Shown in pieces: positions 6,068 to 7,587 of a stretch of 7,587 nt of DNA. Location of the stretch: NCBI GenBank assembly GCA_023433965.1, contig JAEYTQ010000122.1, positions 1 through 7,587 of the forward strand. Reading direction: 5' to 3'. The notes under the pieces were generated by a model, which had not been told where the DNA came from, did not search any database, and saw nothing but the letters and a program-made list of their open reading frames with translations. The DNA comes from Pseudomonadota bacterium. GTDB lineage: Bacteria; Pseudomonadota; Alphaproteobacteria; Rhizobiales; Xanthobacteraceae. The translations under genes were made by a program, and so were the position numbers. Numbering within the stretch: the stretch's first letter is position 1; the number at the start of each line of letters is the position of its first letter.

Positions 6068-6952
6068 ATGACTCCCTTCACGCTCGCCCATCTGTCCGAT
6101 CCGCATCTGGCGCCCTTGCCGAAGCCGCGCCTGATCGAGCTCGTGGGCAAGCGCGCGTTCGGCTACATCAACTGGACGCGCAACCGCCACAAATACCAGC
6201 GCCGCGAGGTGCTCGACGCCCTCGTCGCCGACATCAAGGCGCAGGCGCCCGACCACATCGCAGTGACCGGCGATCTCGTCAATCTGGCGCTGGAGGCGGA
6301 ATTTGCGCCGGCGCTGGCCTGGCTCGAAAGCGTCGGCCCGCCCGACCGCGTCACCGCCATTCCCGGCAATCACGACGCCTATGTCAGCGCGACGCGTCAC
6401 CGCTTCGGCGAGACGTTCCTGCCCTACATCGCCGCGGATTTACCTGGTGCTGCGGCCTTCCCCGCCGTGCGCCGGCGCGGGCCGCTGGCGCTGATCAGCC
6501 TGTCCACTGCGGTGCCGACCCTGCCGCTGATGGCGACGGGCACGCTGGGACGCGATCAGCTCTCAGCGCTCGCGGAGGTGCTCGAACGGCTCGCGCATGA
6601 GGACGTCTTCCGCGTGCTGCTGGTGCATCATCCGCTGCAATCCAGCGCGCGCCAGAAACGGATGACGGACGCGCCGGAATTGCTGGCGCTGCTGAAGCGG
6701 CACGGCGTCGAGCTGGTCCTGCACGGCCACGATCACGTTCATTCCACGATCTGGGTCGAAGGGCCCAACGGCAGGATCCCCGTGCTCGGCGTGCCCTCCG
6801 CTTCCGCGCTCGCGCACGGGCACTATCCGGCGGCGGCGTATAATCTGCTCAGAATCGAGAAGGAGAATGCCGGCTGGCGCTGCGAGCAGACGGTGCGGAG
6901 CCTGGGGGCGGGGTTTCAGGTCGGGCAGATCAAGCATGTGCGGTTGATCTAG
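6068..6952 (+). CDS. Calcineurin-like metallophosphoesterase (Icc/CpdA-like)
   Basis: A 294-residue protein with the full set of dinuclear metallophosphoesterase motifs: HLSDPH (Asp11-x-His13), VTGDLVN (Asp69), IPGNHDAY (Asn101-His102), LLVHHPL (His187-His188) and LHGHDHVH (His221, His223). These bind two metal ions and activate water for phosphoester hydrolysis. Order and spacing fit the class III cyclic-nucleotide phosphodiesterase (CpdA/Icc) branch, but that branch also contains enzymes acting on other phosphodiesters, so cAMP should not be assumed. There is no signal peptide, so the protein is probably cytoplasmic. The ATG at 6068 places DPH at residues 11-13, the usual distance from the start; TTG codons at 6020 and 6028 are in frame or nearby but less likely. 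GAGG at 6052-6055 is a weak ribosome site. The gene is divergent from the Nudix gene with a 92-bp gap. Confidence 0.88.
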   Translation: MTPFTLAHLSDPHLAPLPKPRLIELVGKRAFGYINWTRNRHKYQRREVLDALVADIKAQAPDHIAVTGDLVNLALEAEFAPALAWLESVGPPDRVTAIPGNHDAYVSATRHRFGETFLPYIAADLPGAAAFPAVRRRGPLALISLSTAVPTLPLMATGTLGRDQLSALAEVLERLAHEDVFRVLLVHHPLQSSARQKRMTDAPELLALLKRHGVELVLHGHDHVHSTIWVEGPNGRIPVLGVPSASALAHGHYPAAAYNLLRIEKENAGWRCEQTVRSLGAGFQVGQIKHVRLI

Positions 6953-6960
6953 CCACGGTC

Positions 6961-6999
6961 GTCATTCCAGGGCGCGCATCAGCGCGAACCCGCAATGAC
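6961..6999. repeat. Intergenic palindrome resembling a dispersed rhizobial repeat; possible terminator
   Basis: An imperfect hairpin with outer arms GTCATT (6961-6966) and AATGAC (6994-6999), middle pairs GGG (6970-6972) with CCC (6989-6991), and an inner stem CGCGC (6973-6977) with GCGCG (6982-6986) around loop ATCA. The GTCATTCC...GGGCGCGC...GCGCGAACCC...AATGAC plan matches a palindromic element I recognise as frequent between genes in Bradyrhizobium. The mismatches (C6967/C6993, unpaired A6969, bulged AA 6987-6988) suggest a partly decayed copy. It lies between two convergent genes and could end transcription from both. Only one copy is in the window, so the repeat assignment rests on recognition. 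Confidence 0.5.
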
Positions 7000-7012
7000 T
7001 GCGGAGAATGCC

Positions 7013-7570
7013 TCACCAGTTCCGCAAGGCCGCAAGCACCGCCACCCCGAACAAAGCGGCCGCACCGAAGATGAAGCCGAACACGAACGGCCAGAAGCGC
7101 GAGCGGCGCGGCCGCGGGGCGGTGACCGCGGCTTGCGGTTCGGGCGCGACCACCATCGCACGCTCGCGCTCGACCATGCGGCGCGCGACATAGTCGGTGA
7201 CGGCCTCGACGATCACGGCGGTGTCGTGCGATTCGGCGAGCACGATGCGGCCGAAGCGGGTGTCCTGGACGAAGCGATACATCCGCTTGTCGCGCCCCAT
7301 CACGATGTGGGCGACGACGTCGATCCACAGCCGCGGCGTATCGCCCTGGCTGATGCCGCGGTCGAACAGGTCGATCCGATCGGGGACCTGCGCGAACAGG
7401 GGATCGAGCGCGTCGTTGAGGATCTCGAGCCGCGCCACCTCGGCGTCCCTGAGATCGACCACGACGCCGGTCCGGTCGGCGGCCTCGATCCGCGCGCGCA
7501 GCAGCGCATCGCGCAGCCGCACCGGGCGCGGCTGGCCGGGATGGGTCCCGCTGGTCTCGGGCTCTGACAT
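7013..7570 (-). CDS. Conserved-looking protein of unknown function with C-terminal membrane anchor
   Basis: A 185-residue protein I do not assign to a named family. Residues 1-135 are soluble and mixed alpha/beta: DALLRARIEAADRTGVVVDLRD (21-42), an apparent helix EVARLEILNDALDPLFAQVPD (44-64), then LWIDVVAHIVMGRDKRMYRFVQDTRFGRIVLAES (81-114) and an amphipathic helix to about 135. A Pro/Ala/Arg linker (about 142-158) leads to one transmembrane helix (159-182) and a very short tail (LRNW), the topology of a tail-anchored inner-membrane protein with a cytoplasmic domain. The absence of a signal peptide supports this. The ATG at 7570 has GAGG about 8 nt upstream. Similar proteins appear, as far as I recall, as hypothetical proteins in Bradyrhizobiaceae. 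It converges on the metallophosphoesterase gene, so they are not an operon. Confidence 0.8.
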   Translation of the reverse strand: MSEPETSGTHPGQPRPVRLRDALLRARIEAADRTGVVVDLRDAEVARLEILNDALDPLFAQVPDRIDLFDRGISQGDTPRLWIDVVAHIVMGRDKRMYRFVQDTRFGRIVLAESHDTAVIVEAVTDYVARRMVERERAMVVAPEPQAAVTAPRPRRSRFWPFVFGFIFGAAALFGVAVLAALRNW

Positions 7571-7587
7571 TGTCGGCCTCGTCCTCG

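Overview
The window looks like a chromosomal piece of a high-GC alphaproteobacterium, most likely Bradyrhizobium or a close relative. The evidence is strong GC bias at third codon positions, proteins that read like the Bradyrhizobiaceae versions of their families, and a GTCATTCC...AATGAC palindrome of a type common between genes in that group. This placement is by recognition, not by a search. I see no mobile elements, tRNA or rRNA genes, CRISPR arrays, or gene-free stretches above 300 bases.

Layout. Positions 1-771 (+) hold the 3' end of a large membrane protein whose start lies outside the window. Next come a perfect 9-bp inverted repeat that looks like a Zur (zinc uptake regulator) operator (847-869), a small exported DUF2946-type protein (911-1318, +) and a ZnuD-like TonB-dependent receptor (1464-3839, +). 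A strong hairpin (3848-3875) separates the receptor from a leftward cluster. That cluster reads, in order of transcription, Nudix hydrolase (5975-5484), family 2 glycosyltransferase with two C-terminal membrane segments (5400-4465) and GNAT acetyltransferase (4409-3894). A metallophosphoesterase (6068-6952, +) is divergent from the Nudix gene and ends at an intergenic palindrome (6961-6999). On the other side of that palindrome lies a convergent gene for a C-terminally anchored protein of unknown function (7570-7013, -).

How the genes work together. The most informative part is 825-3875. A Zur-type operator, a small His/Cys-containing exported protein and a receptor with recognisable ZnuD motifs together suggest a zinc-starvation module for moving Zn2+ across the outer membrane. 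The receptor lacks the His-rich loop of neisserial ZnuD but keeps the plug Asp-His pair and the His of the ELx..G.H.AT segment. The DUF2946 protein may be an accessory, but its function is not established. The leftward genes may be one transcription unit (gaps of 83 and 55 bp); a shared pathway is not evident.
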